Shown: one piece after another, positions 28,836 to 37,436 of the stretch
How the letters are laid out: every line of letters begins with the position of its first letter
Position numbering within the stretch: the stretch's first letter is position 1
NCBI RefSeq assembly: GCF_010500815.1
Contig: NZ_JAAAMG010000026.1
Location: 1-64,000 of the forward strand
Direction of reading: 5' to 3'
DNA length: 64,000 nt
Source: Jiella pacifica
GTDB taxonomy: Bacteria > Pseudomonadota > Alphaproteobacteria > Rhizobiales > Rhizobiaceae
The notes under the pieces: generated by a model
Told to the model about the DNA's origin: nothing
Seen by the model: the letters and a program-made list of their open reading frames with translations, nothing else
Database searches by the model: none
Translations under genes and position numbers: made by a program

Positions 28836-30023
28836 ATGACCGGCGAAGCCTGGACTGAGCGCAGGACGACGGCAGTGCTCGTCCTTGCCGATGGAACGGT
28901 GATCGAGGGATTCGGCGTCGGCGCCGAAGGAGCGATCGAAGGCGAGGTCTGTTTCAACACCGCCCTCACCGGCTATCAGGAAATCCTCACCGATCCCTCC
29001 TATGCCAAGCAGATCGTCACCTTCACCTTCCCGCATATCGGCAATGTCGGCGCCAATCCCGACGACCACGAGGACCTCACCCCGGCCAACTCCCATGGCG
29101 CGGTGGGTGCGATCTTCCGGGCCGACGTCACCGCCCCGTCGAACTATCGCTCGGCCGGTCACCTCGACGCCTGGCTGAAGACCCGCGGCGTCATCGGCCT
29201 GTCCGGTGTCGACACGCGGGCACTCACTGCCTGGATCCGCGACAACGGCATGCCCAACGCCGTCATCGCCCATTCGGCCGCCGGCGAGTTCGACATCGAG
29301 GCCCTGAAGGCCCGTGCGAAGGCCTGGCCTGGGCTCGTCGGGCTCGATCTCGCCAAGGAGGTCGCCGTCGGCCAGTCTGCAGCCTGGAAGGAAGCGCCGT
29401 GGATCTGGGATGCCGGCTATGCCGAGATGGCCGAGCCCCGCTACAAGATCGTCGCCGTCGACTACGGCACCAAGCGCAACATCCTTCGGCTGATGTGCGG
29501 CCATGGCGCCGAGGTGATCGTCATGCCGCCGACGGCGAGCGCCGAGGAGATCCTCGCCCACCGGCCCGACGGTGTCTTCCTGTCGAACGGCCCGGGTGAT
29601 CCGGCGGCGACCGGCGAGTACGCCGTGCCGACGATCCGCAAGCTGATCGAGGCCGAGGTGCCGCTGTTCGGCATCTGCCTCGGCCACCAGCTGCTGGCGC
29701 TGGCGCTCGGCGCCAAGACCGAGAAGATGCACCAGGGCCATCACGGCGCGAACCATCCGGTGAAGGATTATACCACGAACAAGGTCGAGATCGTCTCGAT
29801 GAACCATGGTTTCGCCGTCGCTTCGAACAGCCTGCCGGCCGGCGTCGAGGAAACCCACCGCTCGCTCTTCGACGGAACGAACTGCGGCCTCAGGCTGTCG
29901 GGCAAGCCGGTCTTTTCGGTCCAGCATCACCCCGAGGCCTCGCCCGGCCCGCAGGACAGCCACTACCTCTTCCAGCGCTTCTTCGACATGATCGAGGAAA
30001 GCCGGTCGAAGAAGGCCGCCTGA
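28836..30023 (+). CDS. carA: Carbamoyl-phosphate synthase small (glutaminase) subunit
   Basis: 395 residues. Supplies ammonia from glutamine to CarB for carbamoyl phosphate, the shared precursor of arginine and pyrimidines. N-terminal domain: LADGTVIEGFGVGAEGAIEG and FNTALTGYQEILTDPSY. Class I amidotransferase domain: nucleophile Cys in LFGICLGHQLLALALG, with His and Glu in VQHHPEASPGP. Start at 28836 (MTGEAWTERRTTA), with AAAGGA six bases upstream. The carB gene follows after 1.1 kb with an HTH gene between; carA has its own long hairpin just after the stop. Confidence 0.97.
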   Translation: MTGEAWTERRTTAVLVLADGTVIEGFGVGAEGAIEGEVCFNTALTGYQEILTDPSYAKQIVTFTFPHIGNVGANPDDHEDLTPANSHGAVGAIFRADVTAPSNYRSAGHLDAWLKTRGVIGLSGVDTRALTAWIRDNGMPNAVIAHSAAGEFDIEALKARAKAWPGLVGLDLAKEVAVGQSAAWKEAPWIWDAGYAEMAEPRYKIVAVDYGTKRNILRLMCGHGAEVIVMPPTASAEEILAHRPDGVFLSNGPGDPAATGEYAVPTIRKLIEAEVPLFGICLGHQLLALALGAKTEKMHQGHHGANHPVKDYTTNKVEIVSMNHGFAVASNSLPAGVEETHRSLFDGTNCGLRLSGKPVFSVQHHPEASPGPQDSHYLFQRFFDMIEESRSKKAA

Positions 30024-30088
30024 TCAAGGCAGCTCGAGCGGTCCTTCGCGGCACGTCGGCCCGTCCGATTGGGCCGGCAGCAAACCGA

Positions 30089-30137
30089 AACGAAACCGGC
30101 GCCGGGGAGACATCTCCAGCGCCGGTTTCGTTCGTTT
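30089..30137 (+). terminator. Long inverted repeat after carA, probable terminator
   Basis: Arms of 14 bp, AACGAAACCGGCGC (30089-30102) and GCGCCGGTTTCGTT (30119-30132), are perfect complements, with a further GAGA/TCTC pair inside, followed by CGTTTTCC. It lies 65 bases past the carA stop and would end carA transcripts before the HTH gene and carB; the same repeat can also end minus-strand transcripts. Confidence 0.7.
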
Positions 30138-30159
30138 TCCGTGGTCTCCTGCGTCGCCG

Positions 30160-30297
30160 TCAGGCGAAGCGGAGCAGTTTCATTGCTCGCTTCCAAAACG
30201 ACTTGACGCCGCAGCTGAACGTCGCGTGTCGATGCAGATCGTCCCGTCCGCGGTCACCGCCGTAAGAAGAGCGGCCGACCAGAATATCCGCCAACAT
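30160..30297 (-). CDS. Possible small basic protein (45 aa)
   Basis: A 45-residue frame starting MLADILVGRSSYGGDRGRDD and ending in a basic, hydrophobic helix-like stretch SFWKRAMKLLRFA. An AAAGGGTGAG ribosome-site-like sequence lies about 9 bases before the ATG, and an inverted repeat (CCATAAC/GTTATGG) lies about 25-47 bases upstream of the start, as an operator might. No family was recognised. It could be real or chance; support comes only from the ribosome site and upstream dyad. Confidence 0.35.
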   Translation of the reverse strand: MLADILVGRSSYGGDRGRDDLHRHATFSCGVKSFWKRAMKLLRFA

Positions 30298-30321
30298 GGC
30301 AGCTCACCCTTTCTCTGTTTG

Positions 30322-30470
30322 CCATAACATCGATGACGTTATGGTAGAAAACCTGCGCGAGCATGAATTCTCCATACGTCACGATGGGAGAATGTGCACC
30401 ATGTGCGCATCCGTCAAGGGCGACCAGCGCACTATGTGCGCATTTTGCAGCGCACCTCGTGCGTTTTTTC
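30322..30470. promoter_or_regulatory. Cluster of inverted and direct repeats upstream of the HTH gene
   Basis: The non-coding interval 30298-30674 contains a dense set of repeats. CCATAAC/GTTATGG (30322-30344) surrounds CATCGATG; ATTCTCC/GGAGAAT lies at 30367-30393; ATGTGCGCAT occurs twice (30401-30410, 30434-30443); and GCGCAC-CTC-GTGCG ends at 30463 followed by six T residues, resembling a small plus-strand terminator. Such clustering suggests one or more DNA-binding sites, plausibly for the HTH protein itself. The rest of the interval (30471-30674) shows nothing recognisable. Confidence 0.45.
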
Positions 30471-30674
30471 TTGGCCGGCGCTCACATTCCGAGTAGGGGG
30501 GATCATACGCAATCACCGACAAGCGCGGGCGTTGCGGCCGGGCCGCCGGTTCGATCACCGCGCCGCCCCGACCAACGCGGATGGGCAAGCGGCAGGATCA
30601 CAGTGCCGTGAAGTGGCCACGGAGTTCTGCTCCAGTGGTTTCGAAGGAAGAGACTGTAAGGCGTCGAGAGCGAT

Positions 30675-30962
30675 ATGACCCCCGAGACTTTCAAGGATTG
30701 GCGCAAGCGCCTCGGCCTCAAGCAGAAGGAGGCCGCCGACAAACTTGGCCTGAAGAAACGCGTCATCCAATATTACGAAAAGGGTCACCGCGACGGGAAG
30801 ACGGTGGAGATCCCGAAGAACGTCGAGCTGGCCTGCGTCGCGCTGGCGCTGGGACACGAGCGATATGACGCGGCGCTTCTGAGACAGGCTCCCCCCGAGG
30901 CGGACCCCGAAGACGACGGATCGGACGGAAAAGGCTCGGCCGCAACGCCTCCCTCCCCATAA
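30675..30962 (+). CDS. Small helix-turn-helix DNA-binding protein
   Basis: A 95-residue protein with an N-terminal XRE/Cro-like helix-turn-helix (FKDWRKRLGLKQKEAADKLG, then LKKRVIQYYEKGHRDGK), followed by one more helix (ELACVALALG) and a disordered acidic, proline/glycine-rich tail (ADPEDDGSDGKGSAA). Likely a compact transcription regulator. It sits between carA and carB on the same strand, but a terminator-like repeat upstream and the long spacers suggest its own transcription. No metabolite-binding domain is visible. Target is unknown; repeats ahead of it suggest autoregulation. Confidence 0.8.
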   Translation: MTPETFKDWRKRLGLKQKEAADKLGLKKRVIQYYEKGHRDGKTVEIPKNVELACVALALGHERYDAALLRQAPPEADPEDDGSDGKGSAATPPSP

Positions 30963-31154
30963 AAGACCGCAGATCTGAAGCACGAAGGCCGTACCGGCCT
31001 GTCGCTCTGCGCCAATTCGCCGTTTCCGTCCCCGACCCCTTTCGCCGTCCGTCCACCTTCCCTATAAGCCGGCCTCAGCCTCTCGATTGCCAGCCCGTCC
31101 GGCCGCCCGCCTGTCTGCGCGCCGGGGCTTTGGCATGCACCGGAAGACCACGCG

Positions 31155-34100
31155 ATGCCCAAACGCACAGACCTCAAATCGATCCTCATCGTCGGCGCCG
31201 GCCCGATCATCATCGGTCAGGCCTGCGAGTTCGACTATTCGGGCACCCAAGCCTGCAAGGCGCTGCGCGAGGAAGGCTACCGGATCATCCTGGTCAACTC
31301 CAACCCGGCGACGATCATGACCGATCCCGATCTCGCCGACGCCACCTATATCGAGCCGATCACCCCGGAGGTCGTCGCCAAGATCATCGCCAAGGAGCGG
31401 CCGGACGCGATTCTGCCCACCATGGGCGGCCAGACGGCGCTGAACACGGCCCTGTCGCTGCGCCGCATGGGGGTTCTGGAGAAATACGGCGTCGAGATGA
31501 TCGGGGCCGATGCCGACGCCATCGACATGGCCGAGGACCGCTCGCTGTTCCGCGAGGCGATGGCGCGGATCGGTCTCGAAACGCCTGCGTCGCGGCTCGC
31601 CAACGCCAGCGAGGCCAAGGCCGCCGACCGCGCCGCCCATGAGGCGAAGAAGGCTGCGCTTTCGAACGAGATCGCCGATCCGGCCGAGTTGGAGGCCCGC
31701 CTCGCCGCCCTCGAACTGGAGTGGCAGCACGGCGAGGGCGAGCGCAAGCAGCGCTACATGGGCCGGGCGCTCGCCGCCGCGGCCGAGGCGCTGGAGGACG
31801 TCGGCCTGCCGGCGATCATCCGCCCCTCCTTCACCATGGGCGGCACCGGCGGCGGCATCGCCTACAACCGCTCGGAATTCTTCGAGATCGTCGAGACCGG
31901 GCTCGACGCCTCGCCGACCACCGAGGTGCTGATCGAGGAATCCGTCCTCGGCTGGAAGGAGTTCGAGATGGAGGTGGTCCGCGACAAGGCGGACAACTGC
32001 ATCATCGTCTGCTCGATCGAGAACATCGATCCGATGGGCGTCCACACCGGCGACTCGATCACCGTCGCCCCTGCCCTGACGCTCACCGACAAGGAATATC
32101 AGGTGATGCGCAACGCCTCGATCGCGGTCTTGCGCGAGATCGGCGTCGAGACCGGCGGCTCCAACGTGCAGTTCGCCGTCAATCCCGACACCGGCCGCCT
32201 CGTCGTCATCGAGATGAACCCGCGTGTGTCGCGCTCCTCGGCGCTGGCCTCCAAGGCCACCGGCTTTCCGATCGCCAAGGTCGCGGCCAAGCTTGCCGTT
32301 GGCTACACGCTGGACGAACTCGACAACGACATCACCGGCGGCGCGACGCCGGCCTCCTTCGAGCCGTCGATCGACTACGTCGTCACCAAGATCCCGCGCT
32401 TTGCCTTCGAGAAATTCCCCGGCGCCTCGCCGATCCTGACGACGGCGATGAAGTCGGTCGGCGAGGTGATGGCGATCGGCCGCACCTTCGCCGAGTCTCT
32501 GCAGAAGGCCCTGCGCGGCCTCGAGACAGGCCTCACCGGCCTCGACGAGATCGAGATCCCAGGCCTTGGCACAGACGGCGACACCACCGACGACAAGAAC
32601 GCCATCCGCGCCGCCATCGGCACGCCGACGCCGGACCGCCTGCGCATGGTCGCCCAGGCGATGCGCCTCGGCATGTCGATCGAGGACATCCATGCAGGCT
32701 GCAAGATCGATCGCTGGTTCCTGGCGCAATTGAAGGCGATCGTCGACACCGAAAAGAAGATCGCCGCGCTCGGCCTGCCGGAGGATGCGAGCAATCTGCG
32801 GCTCTTGAAGGCGATGGGCTTTTCCGACGCGCGCCTCGCCAGCCTGACAAAGAAGCGGCCGAAGGAGGTCGCGGAACTGCGCAACCGGCTGGGCGTCCGG
32901 CCGGTGTTCAAGCGCATCGACACCTGCGCCGCCGAATTCGCCTCGCCCACACCCTACATGTACTCGACCTACGAGCGGCCCTTCGCCGGCTCCCTGCGCA
33001 CGGAGGCAGAGGTCTCCGACAGCAAGAAGGTCGTCATCCTCGGCGGCGGGCCGAACCGAATCGGCCAGGGCATCGAGTTCGACTATTGCTGCTGCCATGC
33101 CGCCTTCGCCCTCAAGGATGCGGGGCTGGAAGCGATCATGATCAACTGCAACCCTGAAACCGTCTCGACCGACTACGACACCTCGGATCGGCTGTATTTC
33201 GAGCCGCTGACGGCTGAGGACGTCATCGAGATCATGAAGGCCGAGCAGGAGCGCGGCGAGCTCGTCGGCGTCATCGTCCAGTATGGCGGCCAGACGCCGC
33301 TGAAGCTTGCCGAGGCGCTGGAAAAGAACGGCATCCCGATCCTCGGCACCGCCCCTGACATGATCGACCTCGCCGAGGACCGCGACCGCTTCCAGAAGCT
33401 GCTGACCAAGCTCGACCTGAAACAGCCGAACAACGGCATCGCCTTTTCCGTGGAACAGGCGAGGCTTGTCGCCGCCGAGATCGGCTTCCCGCTGGTCGTG
33501 CGCCCGTCCTACGTGCTCGGGGGCCGGGCGATGCAGATCATCCATTCCGAGACGATGCTGCAGAGCTATCTGCTCGACACCGTCCCCGGCCTCGTGCCGG
33601 AGGACATCAAGCAGCGCTATCCGAACGACAAGACCGGCCAGATCAACACGCTGCTCGGCAAGAACCCGCTGCTCTTCGACAGCTATCTCGCCGACGCCAT
33701 CGAGGTCGACGTCGACTGCCTCTCCGACGGGAAGAACAGCTTCGTCGCCGGCATCATGGAGCATATCGAAGAAGCCGGCATCCATTCCGGCGATTCGGCC
33801 TGCTCGCTGCCGGTGCATACCCTGTCGAAGGAGACGACCGACGAGCTCGCCCGGCAGAGCGAGGCGCTCGCCCGCTCGCTGCATGTCGGCGGGCTGATGA
33901 ACGTCCAGTTCGCCATCAAGGACGGCGAGATCTACGTCCTCGAGGTCAATCCCCGGGCCTCGCGCACCGTACCCTTCGTCGCCAAGACGATCGGCCGGCC
34001 GATCGCCAAGATCGCCGCCCGCATCATGGCCGGCGAGAGCCTGGAAGCTGCCTTCGACCACTATGGCGGCAAGCCGGACACCCACAATGTCCGCCACATC

Positions 34101-34661
34101 GCGGTCAAGGAGGCGGTGTTCCCCTTCGCCCGCTTCCCCGGCGTCGACACGCTGCTCGGCCCGGAGATGCGCTCCACCGGCGAGGTGATGGGGCTCGACT
34201 ACGACTATTCGATCGCCTTCGCCAAGGCACAGCTCGGCGCCGGCGTCGACCTGCCCCGCGACGGCACAGTGTTCGTCTCGGTCAAGGATTCCGACAAGGA
34301 GCGCTGCCTGCCGGCGGTGCGCCGCCTCGCCGAGCTCGGCTTCCAGGTGCTGGCGACAGGGGGCACCCAGCGCTTCCTCGTCGCCAACGCCATCCCGGCG
34401 ACGAAGATCAACAAGGTGCTGGAAGGCCGCCCGCACATCGAGGACGCGATTCGCAACCGCCAGGTCCAGCTCGTCCTCAACACCACGGAGGGGGCGAAGG
34501 CGCTGTCGGATTCGCGCTCGCTGCGTCGCGCCGCGCTGATCCACAAGGTGCCGTACTACACCACCCTCGCGGGCATGGTGGCGGCCGCCGAAGCGATCGC
34601 TGCGCTGAAGAAAGGCAATCTTGAAGTTCGTCCGCTTCAGTCGTACTTTATTCCCGCCTGA
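31155..34661 (+). CDS. carB: Carbamoyl-phosphate synthase large subunit
   Basis: 1,168 residues. Two homologous ATP-grasp halves make carboxyphosphate and then carbamoyl phosphate, with an ammonia tunnel between, followed by an MGS-like regulatory domain (about 1,030-1,168; [14 protein letters not shown] onward). Half 1 opens [20 protein letters not shown]; half 2 opens [19 protein letters not shown] at about residue 630. ATP-site pieces include [16 protein letters not shown] and [14 protein letters not shown]. The chain is about 90 residues longer than the E. coli protein, mainly from an insertion near residues 145-205 ([19 protein letters not shown] region), which is usual in alphaproteobacteria. 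Start ATG at 31155. Confidence 0.98.
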   Translation: MPKRTDLKSILIVGAGPIIIGQACEFDYSGTQACKALREEGYRIILVNSNPATIMTDPDLADATYIEPITPEVVAKIIAKERPDAILPTMGGQTALNTALSLRRMGVLEKYGVEMIGADADAIDMAEDRSLFREAMARIGLETPASRLANASEAKAADRAAHEAKKAALSNEIADPAELEARLAALELEWQHGEGERKQRYMGRALAAAAEALEDVGLPAIIRPSFTMGGTGGGIAYNRSEFFEIVETGLDASPTTEVLIEESVLGWKEFEMEVVRDKADNCIIVCSIENIDPMGVHTGDSITVAPALTLTDKEYQVMRNASIAVLREIGVETGGSNVQFAVNPDTGRLVVIEMNPRVSRSSALASKATGFPIAKVAAKLAVGYTLDELDNDITGGATPASFEPSIDYVVTKIPRFAFEKFPGASPILTTAMKSVGEVMAIGRTFAESLQKALRGLETGLTGLDEIEIPGLGTDGDTTDDKNAIRAAIGTPTPDRLRMVAQAMRLGMSIEDIHAGCKIDRWFLAQLKAIVDTEKKIAALGLPEDASNLRLLKAMGFSDARLASLTKKRPKEVAELRNRLGVRPVFKRIDTCAAEFASPTPYMYSTYERPFAGSLRTEAEVSDSKKVVILGGGPNRIGQGIEFDYCCCHAAFALKDAGLEAIMINCNPETVSTDYDTSDRLYFEPLTAEDVIEIMKAEQERGELVGVIVQYGGQTPLKLAEALEKNGIPILGTAPDMIDLAEDRDRFQKLLTKLDLKQPNNGIAFSVEQARLVAAEIGFPLVVRPSYVLGGRAMQIIHSETMLQSYLLDTVPGLVPEDIKQRYPNDKTGQINTLLGKNPLLFDSYLADAIEVDVDCLSDGKNSFVAGIMEHIEEAGIHSGDSACSLPVHTLSKETTDELARQSEALARSLHVGGLMNVQFAIKDGEIYVLEVNPRASRTVPFVAKTIGRPIAKIAARIMAGESLEAAFDHYGGKPDTHNVRHIAVKEAVFPFARFPGVDTLLGPEMRSTGEVMGLDYDYSIAFAKAQLGAGVDLPRDGTVFVSVKDSDKERCLPAVRRLAELGFQVLATGGTQRFLVANAIPATKINKVLEGRPHIEDAIRNRQVQLVLNTTEGAKALSDSRSLRRAALIHKVPYYTTLAGMVAAAEAIAALKKGNLEVRPLQSYFIPA

Positions 34662-34803
34662 CGCTGTCGGGCGCCTGACGGACGGGCGTCTCAGGCAATC
34701 TCAAGCGGTCCGACACTAATGCTGGTCCGGAACGGCGGCGCCGTTCGGGGCTGGTTTCGTATTGTGCCGAGGGCGTCATCCTCGGCTAACTGTGTGCAGA
34801 ACG

Positions 34804-34866
34804 ACTTCGCTGCATGCGCGAAGTCCGTGAAAAATTGACTCCGCGCCGTGCGCGAAGTCCGGAAAG
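34804..34866 (+). repeat. Duplicated leader motif and hairpin upstream of greA
   Basis: TGCGCGAAGTCCG followed by an A-rich stretch occurs at 34815 and again at 34849, 34 bp apart, the second copy merging with the greA ribosome site. The first copy can also fold with ACTTCGC (34804-34810) into a hairpin. This looks like a small tandem duplication of the leader; an effect on greA translation is conceivable but untested. Confidence 0.4.
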
Positions 34867-34875
34867 GTGGAGGCC

Positions 34876-35349
34876 ATGGAAAAGGTCCCGATGACGAGTC
34901 GCGGTTTCGAGGCGCTGCGGGAAGAGTTGCGTCGTCGCCAACAGGAGGAGCGCCCGCGGATCATCGCGGCGATCTCCGAGGCGCGCGCTCACGGCGACCT
35001 CTCCGAGAACGCCGAATATCATGCCGCCAAGGAAGCCCAGAGCCTCAATGAGGGTCGCGTCGCAGAACTCGAGGACCTGACGGCCCGCGCCGAGGTGATC
35101 GATCTGTCGAAAATGTCCGGTGACCGGATCAAGTTCGGCGCCACCGTCAAGCTCGTCGACGAGGACACCGAGGAAGAGAGGCGCTACCAGATCGTCGGAG
35201 ATCAGGAAGCCGACGTGAAGCAGGGCAAGATCTCGATCTCCTCGCCGATCGCCCGGGCCCTGATCGGCAAGACCGAGGGCGACACCGTCGAGGTCGCCGC
35301 TCCCGGCGGCGCCCGCTCCTACGAGATCCTCGAGGTCAGCTGGCAGTAG
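34876..35349 (+). CDS. greA: Transcription elongation factor GreA
   Basis: 157 residues. Rescues backtracked RNA polymerase by stimulating transcript cleavage. The N-terminal coiled coil contains the acidic-tip motif [20 protein letters not shown] (catalytic D and E of GDLSENAEY), and the C-terminal FKBP-like domain contains [20 protein letters not shown] and [16 protein letters not shown]. The ATG at 34876 follows GGTGGAGG; an upstream in-frame ATG at 34867 overlaps that ribosome site and is unlikely. Downstream of carB, as commonly found in rhizobia. Confidence 0.97.
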   Translation: MEKVPMTSRGFEALREELRRRQQEERPRIIAAISEARAHGDLSENAEYHAAKEAQSLNEGRVAELEDLTARAEVIDLSKMSGDRIKFGATVKLVDEDTEEERRYQIVGDQEADVKQGKISISSPIARALIGKTEGDTVEVAAPGGARSYEILEVSWQ

Positions 35350-35541
35350 GCAGCGGCTCCGTCTTCTGGACGTGTTCCCTGGGGATTTCGAGTAGGATCC
35401 CGACGGGAGCACGTCCGGCAAACTGAAGCACGGGATCGATTTCGACGAGCCGAAGACGCTCTTCGACGATCCATCTCCTCGAATGCGATACGCAGTCGCA
35501 AGACGAACCACGAGACGTCCAACTCGGCTGATCTGAGCTGC

Positions 35542-36594
35542 TTGCCCGAACTCGCTGAAATCACCGTCATCGCGCCGAACTTCAAGCGCCGGCTCTCGGG
35601 CGTCACCTCGACGATCGTCCAGCTGGTGCCGCTCCAGGCCCGCTCGCTCGGCATCGCGACCCTCGGCCCCGGGCTGCCGGACGCCCTTCCGAAGCTCTCC
35701 TGGTGCGACCTGCCGAAGCTCTGGCGGCGGCCGACGGGCCGGCCGTTCCGGATCTGGCACGCCCGGCGCAACCCCGAGATGCTGGCGGGAGTCGTCCTGC
35801 GCGACGTGCTGCGCATGCCGCTCCGGCTTCTCTTCACCTCCGCCGCCCAGCGTCACCACACTGCCTGGACGCGCTTCCTGATCTCCCGGATGGACGCGGT
35901 GGTCGCCACCAGCGAGCGCAGCCGCGCCTATCTGACGGTCCCGGCGCGGGTCGTCATGCACGGGATCGACTGCGAACGGTTCCGCCCGGATGGCCCGATG
36001 CCCTCGGGCCCGCTGGCCGAACGCCTCGCCGGCCACAGGATCGTCGGCTGCTCCGGCCGCATCCGCCACCAGAAGGGCACCGACCTCTTCGTCGAGGCGA
36101 TGATCTCGCTTCTGCCCGACCATGCCGGCTGGTCGGCCGTGATCACCGGACGCGCCACCTCGGACAACGAATCGTTCGCCGCCGATCTGAAGCGACGGAT
36201 CGATGGCGCCGGCCTCGCCGAGCGGATCATCTTTGCCGGCGAGGTCGACGACATCGCCGCCTGGTTCCGCCGCTTCGACCTCTATGTCGCGCCGCCGCGC
36301 AACGAAGGCTTCGGCCTCACCCCGCTGGAAGCCATGGCAAGCGCCACGCCCGTCGTCGCCAGCGACGCCGGCGCCTTTCCCGAGCTGATCGTCGAGGGCG
36401 TCACCGGCCGGGTCGTTCCCGCCGGAGACGCGGGCGCCCTCGGCTCCGCGATCGCGCCTTATCTCTCGGGCGATGCCATGCGCGAGGCCGCCGGCACCGC
36501 CGGGCTCCAGCACGTCAGACGGAACTTTCCCCTGAAGCGGGAGGTAGGACAGTTGGGCGAGGTCTACGAAGCGATCTGGGCTTCGGTGCGATAG
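35542..36594 (+). CDS. GT4-family glycosyltransferase (LpcC-like)
   Basis: 350 residues of a GT-B-fold retaining glycosyltransferase. The N-terminus VIAPNFKRRLSGVTSTIVQL and ATLGPGLPDALPKL resembles rhizobial LPS-core mannosyltransferase LpcC; the donor-binding C-terminal half contains GCSGRIRHQKGTDLFVEAM and the E-x7-E motif NEGFGLTPLEAMA. It probably builds LPS core at the cytoplasmic face. The start is a TTG at 35542 with a poor ribosome site; the frame is open upstream to about 35350 with no ATG or GTG and no family sequence, so the true start is uncertain. Its 3' end overlaps the convergent GT25 gene by 31 bp. Confidence 0.88.
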   Translation: MPELAEITVIAPNFKRRLSGVTSTIVQLVPLQARSLGIATLGPGLPDALPKLSWCDLPKLWRRPTGRPFRIWHARRNPEMLAGVVLRDVLRMPLRLLFTSAAQRHHTAWTRFLISRMDAVVATSERSRAYLTVPARVVMHGIDCERFRPDGPMPSGPLAERLAGHRIVGCSGRIRHQKGTDLFVEAMISLLPDHAGWSAVITGRATSDNESFAADLKRRIDGAGLAERIIFAGEVDDIAAWFRRFDLYVAPPRNEGFGLTPLEAMASATPVVASDAGAFPELIVEGVTGRVVPAGDAGALGSAIAPYLSGDAMREAAGTAGLQHVRRNFPLKREVGQLGEVYEAIWASVR

Positions 36595-37427
36595 CTCGCC
36601 AGCTTTGCGTCCAGCGACTGTCGCGAGATCGGCAGCACGGCGCGAAATGCTTCTTCGTCGAACCACGCCGGCCGGAACTCTGCGTCGGCGAGACGGCGAA
36701 GCTGGACCAGGCCCAGCCGCCCTTGCGTGATCAGCCGGCGCACGCCGTAGCCGATGTTGGCAGGCGTCGTGGGCAGGCGCTTGCGCGGAAGCTGGATCGA
36801 CGTCGTGGTGGACAGACCGACCTCGAACCCACGCGCTTCGAGGAGATGCACCTGCATGGTCGCCGCCGGCTCGATCTGCGCGGCCCTGAGACGGCAGACA
36901 CCGAACATGAAGGCGTCGACCGGCGCCGTATGGGTGTCGGCGCGGGCGAGCAGCTGCCGCGCCCCCTGCGGCGAAATCCAGTAGGCGCCCGCCCCGGCCT
37001 TGTCGCGCAGGACTTCCGCCAGCCGAAGCCGGCCGATCGTTTCGATCCGGCCCTTGCGGAAAAATTTCCGTCGACCGAAACTCTCCAGATTGACGAGGTC
37101 GTAGCCGCTCTGCGCCACGGTCTGGACCGCCTCGACGAAATGAGCCGCGAACACCGTATCGTCTTCGAGGACGATCACCCCGTCCGGGCTTTGCGCCGCC
37201 TTTTCCCAAAGCGTCTTGTGCGAGAGAAAGGCCGCGACTTCCGGCCGCGTGATCGGCCGTTCCCAGCGCGTCGACAGCCGCTCGAAGGTGGCCTCGTCAA
37301 TACCAGTGGCCTCGCAGGCCTTCAGCCGGGTCAGCGGGATGCCGAAGGACTCCGCCTGCACCTCCATGAGCGCCCGGCGGTCACGGGCCGCGTCGAGATT
37401 GATGTAGCAGATCTCCGGCGTCGCCAT
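36564..37427 (-). CDS. GT25-family glycosyltransferase (LPS biosynthesis)
   Basis: 287 residues with the GT25 layout: ICYINLDAARDRRALMEVQA at the start, FLSHKTLWEKAAQSPDGVIV and the acidic metal/nucleotide motif VLEDDTVF. Family members add galactose or similar sugars to lipooligosaccharide. The C-terminal ~70 residues are variable. Start ATG at 37427, 10 bp after the trkH stop, so it may be co-transcribed with trkH; it ends inside the convergent GT4 gene. The acceptor is unknown; pairing with an LpcC-like enzyme suggests LPS. Confidence 0.87.
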   Translation of the reverse strand: MATPEICYINLDAARDRRALMEVQAESFGIPLTRLKACEATGIDEATFERLSTRWERPITRPEVAAFLSHKTLWEKAAQSPDGVIVLEDDTVFAAHFVEAVQTVAQSGYDLVNLESFGRRKFFRKGRIETIGRLRLAEVLRDKAGAGAYWISPQGARQLLARADTHTAPVDAFMFGVCRLRAAQIEPAATMQVHLLEARGFEVGLSTTTSIQLPRKRLPTTPANIGYGVRRLITQGRLGLVQLRRLADAEFRPAWFDEEAFRAVLPISRQSLDAKLASYRTEAQIAS

Positions 37428-37436
37428 CGGTGTGCC

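Noticed and set aside
30296-30496. A plus-strand 66-codon frame with CTMC...CAFC spacing like a zinc ribbon
   Set aside because: The cysteine pairs come from the repeated DNA motif ATGTGCGCAT (Met-Cys-Ala), there is no ribosome site, and it overlaps palindromes; chance is more likely.
31062-34544. A minus-strand open frame of more than 1,100 codons opposite carB
   Set aside because: It mirrors the codon structure of carB in GC-rich DNA; its sequence is a run of low-complexity Arg/Asp/Gly/Ala with no domain, while carB on the other strand is unmistakable.
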